From contig JBDSTZ010000319.1 in assembly GCA_039927975.1 (NCBI GenBank), forward strand, positions 1 to 9,395: a DNA stretch of 9,395 nt. Direction: 5' to 3'. A model generated the notes under the pieces. It made no database searches. It worked only from the letters and a program-made list of their open reading frames with translations, and had not been told where the DNA came from. Of this stretch, positions 7,250-9,395 are shown one piece after another (the stretch's first letter is position 1; each line of letters opens with the position of its first letter). This DNA is from JBDSTZ01 sp039927975 (GTDB lineage: Bacteria; Pseudomonadota; Gammaproteobacteria; Burkholderiales; Burkholderiaceae_D). The position numbers and the translations under genes are program-made.

Positions 7250-8401
7250 ATGCGCGTTCTACATTTCTACAAAACCTACTATCCCGACTCGGTCGGCGGC
7301 ATCGAACAGGTGATCCGCCAGATGTGCGTCGGCACCGGCCGCCTGGGCGTGGTCAACGAAGTGCTGTCGCTCTCGCGCGAGCCCGGGCTTGACCGCGCGC
7401 CGCGCGCCTTCGAAGGCCACACCGTGCGGCGCGTGCCGCTCAATGTCGAAATCGCCTCGAACGCGGTGTCGCTGGCGGCGGTCGGCGAACTGGCGCGCCG
7501 CGCCGCCGAGTGCGACGTCGTGCACTACCATTTTCCCTGGCCCTTCATGGACCTGGCGCACTTTCTCGCGCGCGTGAACAAGCCGACCGTGCTGACCTAC
7601 CACTCCGACATCGTGCGCCAGAAAATGCTGCTGCGCCTGTACCAGCCGCTCAAGCACCGCTTCCTCGCCAGCGTCGACGCGATCGTCGCCACCTCGCCGA
7701 ACTACCTGGCCTCGTCGGCCGTGCTGGACCGCTACCGCGACAAGACGGTCAGCATCACCTACGGTCTCGACAAGAGCCTGTATCCGGCCCCGAGTCCGCG
7801 GCGCCTGGCGCACTGGCGCACCAGGGTCGGGCCGAAGTTCTTCCTGTTTGTCGGCGTGCTGCGCTATTACAAGGGCTTGCACATCCTGCTCGACGCGCTG
7901 GCCGGCAGGGATTTCCCACTGGTGATCGTCGGCGCCGGGCCGATCGAGGCAGAACTCAAGGCCCACGCGCTGCGGCTCGGCTTGCGCAACCTGCAGTTTG
8001 TCGGCGCCGTCGACGAGGACGACAAGGCCGCCCTGCTGACGCTCTGCTACGCGGTCAGCTTCCCCTCGCACCTGCGCTCGGAAGCGTTCGGCATTTCGCT
8101 GCTGGAGGGGGCGATGTACGGCAAACCGATGATTTCCAGCGAGATCGGCACCGGCACCACCTACATCAATGTCGACGGCGACACCGGCCTGGTGGTGCCG
8201 CCGAGCGACCCCCAGGCGCTGGCGCACGCCATGCAGACGCTGTGGAACGACCCGGTGCTGGCGGCCGACATGGGCCGGCGCGCCGAGGCGCGTTATTGGG
8301 AATTGTTCACCGCCGAGAAAATGGCGGCCAACTACACAGCTCTGTACCAGCAGTTGGTGGCGCGCCGCGCCGCCGCACCGCTGGCCGCCGCGCGCGCCTG
8401 A
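7250..8401 (+). CDS. GT4-family glycosyltransferase, WbpZ/WbdC-like
   Basis: GT-B retaining glycosyltransferase of 383 aa. Its N-terminus, MRVLHFYKTYYPDSVGGIEQ, is characteristic of enzymes such as P. aeruginosa WbpZ (D-rhamnan) and E. coli WbdC (mannan), which add an early mannose or D-rhamnose to the lipid-linked primer or adaptor in ABC-transporter-dependent O-polysaccharides. Further landmarks: VVHYHFPWPFMD (90-101), PTVLTYHSDIVRQK (112-125), VATSPNYL (146-153), FFLFVGVLRYYKGLHILLDA (197-216), LVIVGAGP, and the EX7E motif in LRSEAFGISLLEGAMYGKP (Glu278, Glu286). The ATG at 7250 follows the previous stop by 11 bases with only a weak AAAG as binding site, so translation is probably coupled. 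The tail after about residue 370 is an Ala/Arg-rich low-complexity extension. Together with gmd this points to a D-rhamnose- or mannose-containing glycan; donor and linkage are inference. Confidence 0.88.
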   Translation: MRVLHFYKTYYPDSVGGIEQVIRQMCVGTGRLGVVNEVLSLSREPGLDRAPRAFEGHTVRRVPLNVEIASNAVSLAAVGELARRAAECDVVHYHFPWPFMDLAHFLARVNKPTVLTYHSDIVRQKMLLRLYQPLKHRFLASVDAIVATSPNYLASSAVLDRYRDKTVSITYGLDKSLYPAPSPRRLAHWRTRVGPKFFLFVGVLRYYKGLHILLDALAGRDFPLVIVGAGPIEAELKAHALRLGLRNLQFVGAVDEDDKAALLTLCYAVSFPSHLRSEAFGISLLEGAMYGKPMISSEIGTGTTYINVDGDTGLVVPPSDPQALAHAMQTLWNDPVLAADMGRRAEARYWELFTAEKMAANYTALYQQLVARRAAAPLAAARA

Positions 8402-8485
8402 GCCGGCCCGGCATCGGCCCAGCATCGGCGCCGCATCGGCACAGAGCCGGCACAGAGCCGGCACAGCGCGCATCGGCCCGGCTCA
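8399..8485. repeat. Inverted repeat carrying both stop codons at a convergent junction
   Basis: TGAGCCGG (8399-8406) on the plus strand is repeated in reverse complement as CCGGCTCA (8478-8485). The outer TGA of each arm is the stop codon of the gene entering from that side: the glycosyltransferase on plus and the diiron protein on minus. The arms could pair in either transcript and bracket the whole 81-base gap. There is no T run on either side, so ordinary intrinsic termination is not evident. Confidence 0.6.
8411..8465. repeat. Degenerate 11-bp tandem repeat
   Basis: Five consecutive 11-base units start at 8411, 8422, 8433, 8444 and 8455: GCATCGGCCCA, GCATCGGCGCC, GCATCGGCACA, GAGCCGGCACA and GAGCCGGCACA. 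The last two are identical, and the core CGGC is held in all. A further GCATCGGCCC follows at 8470. The period is close to one helical turn and is not a multiple of three. The array lies wholly between convergent genes. Confidence 0.85.
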
Positions 8486-9395
8486 CATGAAATTGCGGGT
8501 GTGCAGCGACGACAGCAGCAGCGCGTCGTGCTTCGCAAAGCCCAGCTTCTCCAGCCGCGCCTGGCGCCCGGCGGCCATGTCGCGCATCAGTTCCTGCACC
8601 CTGGCGTAACCGGCGGCGATCGCCGCCGGCGTGAATTCGCCCGCCGCCAGCACGATCAGGGCGTCGAACACTTCCTCGTTCAAGCCCGAGGTGGCGGCCA
8701 GCGCGTCGTTGCGCGACTGCACCGCGTTGGCCAGCCGGGTGCGGAAGGCCGGCTCGGCCTCGAGCCGGGTCGCCAGGTGCATCATGCCGAACGCCACATG
8801 GCGCGCCTCGTCGCGCGCGGCCAGGCGGGCGATCTGGCGCGTGACCGGGTCGGGGCCGTGCGCGTGGAGAAAATGCAGCAGGCTGACAAAGCTGCCTTCG
8901 CCCAGCACCGACAGCAGGAAGGCGGCGATCGAATAGTCGGCCTCGTCGAGCAGGGTCTTGAGCGAACTTTGTCCGCCCGCCGTCGACAGCGCCGGCTCGC
9001 TGCCCTTTAAGCGCACGCGCCGCGTGAACACCTCGATGTGGCGCGCCTCGTCGGCCACCTGGATCGCCAGCACCGCCTGCACCTCGCGAAAATGCGGATG
9101 CAGTTGGCCGAGAAAGCGCGCCGGCACCACCAGCGCGGCGGCCTCGTTCTCGATCATGTAGGTGAACACCTGCACCACCGCCTGCTCGACTTCGGCGGGC
9201 AGCTCGAACGGCGCGGCCCAGTCGATCGCCGTTTGCGGGTCCCATTGCGCGGCGGCGGCCTGCGCGTACAGGTCGGCGGCACGCTCGCCCCAGACCTCGT
9301 CGCGGCGGTCGAGGCGGAAGGCGATCGGCGGCGAGCCGGCCTCCACCGTCGCGCCGCGCGCGGCCAGGCCCCAGCGGGCGTCGGCGCGGTCGGCC
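8483..9395 (-). CDS. Ferritin-like (R2-like) diiron protein of unknown function, 5' end outside the window
   Basis: The visible part is at least 303 codons and remains open to the window edge, so the N-terminus is missing; a GTG at 9346 is an internal possible start but the coding frame continues upstream of it (WGLAARGATVEAG). Numbered from that GTG, the four-helix diiron ligand set of the ferritin/ribonucleotide reductase R2 superfamily is recognisable: Glu66 or Glu68 in MIENEAAAL, Glu100-x-x-His103 in VADEARHIEVF, Glu150 in VLGEGSF, and Glu180-x-x-His183 in ARDEARHVAFG. This predicts a diiron oxygenase, oxidase or desaturase-like enzyme in the cytoplasm. I cannot name the substrate; AurF-like N-oxygenases, R2-like oxidases and MiaE-like hydroxylases share the fold. 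It converges with the glycosyltransferase cassette and so is probably unrelated to it. Its operon partners and promoter are beyond the right edge. Confidence 0.8.
   Translation of the reverse strand, partial: ADRADARWGLAARGATVEAGSPPIAFRLDRRDEVWGERAADLYAQAAAAQWDPQTAIDWAAPFELPAEVEQAVVQVFTYMIENEAAALVVPARFLGQLHPHFREVQAVLAIQVADEARHIEVFTRRVRLKGSEPALSTAGGQSSLKTLLDEADYSIAAFLLSVLGEGSFVSLLHFLHAHGPDPVTRQIARLAARDEARHVAFGMMHLATRLEAEPAFRTRLANAVQSRNDALAATSGLNEEVFDALIVLAAGEFTPAAIAAGYARVQELMRDMAAGRQARLEKLGFAKHDALLLSSLHTRNFM

Noticed and set aside
8411..8465. CRISPR-like array
   Set aside because: Units are 11 bases, directly adjacent and without spacers; this is a simple tandem repeat.
7259..8473. Minus-strand open frame of 404 codons opposite the second glycosyltransferase
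   Set aside because: Shadow frame; its N-terminal part is translated tandem repeat from the 8411-8465 array, and the sense gene has clear GT4 motifs.

Overview
The window is high-GC DNA with strong G/C preference at third codon positions, small intergenic gaps and beta-proteobacterial-looking proteins. The combination of a MaeB-type malic enzyme, a Pseudomonas-style rubredoxin reductase and a D-rhamnose-type Gmd suggests an Oxalobacteraceae/Burkholderiales member such as a Massilia, Duganella or Janthinobacterium relative. That placement is an inference from protein character only; no rRNA is present.

Left part (34-2002, minus strand): a compact three-gene operon, read right to left, encoding a single-domain rubrerythrin, a 54-residue rubredoxin (1312-1476) and an FAD/NAD(P)H rubredoxin reductase. 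Together they make a complete electron chain, NAD(P)H to reductase to rubredoxin to diiron rubrerythrin, which would reduce hydrogen peroxide. The rubrerythrin gene appears to carry a one-base frameshift in a run of seven C (1984-1990, seen as G on the plus strand), which separates its Shine-Dalgarno and ATG from the body of the protein. A good promoter candidate with an OxyR-like half-site array directly upstream lies at 2065-2130.

Middle (2260-4572, plus): maeB, a 770-aa malic enzyme with a C-terminal phosphotransacetylase-like domain, transcribed divergently from the rubrerythrin operon and closed by a clear hairpin-plus-T terminator at 4650-4673.

Right-middle (4923-8401, plus): after an AT-rich leader of about 250 bases comes a tight polysaccharide cassette: GDP-mannose 4,6-dehydratase, an unrecognised 45-aa ORF coupled at both ends, and two GT4 glycosyltransferases, the second resembling WbpZ/WbdC. 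This looks like part of a D-rhamnose or other 6-deoxyhexose glycan pathway, but the expected reductase (Rmd) and export genes are not in the window.

Right edge (8483-9395, minus): a ferritin-like/R2-like diiron protein of unknown function, cut by the window end. It converges on the last glycosyltransferase; the 81-base gap holds an 11-bp tandem repeat and is bracketed by an inverted repeat that contains both stop codons.

No rRNA, tRNA, CRISPR array, transposase or phage gene was seen. The most interesting points are the frameshifted rubrerythrin with a possible peroxide-responsive promoter, the 45-aa coupled ORF, the uncharacterised diiron protein and the structured convergent junction.
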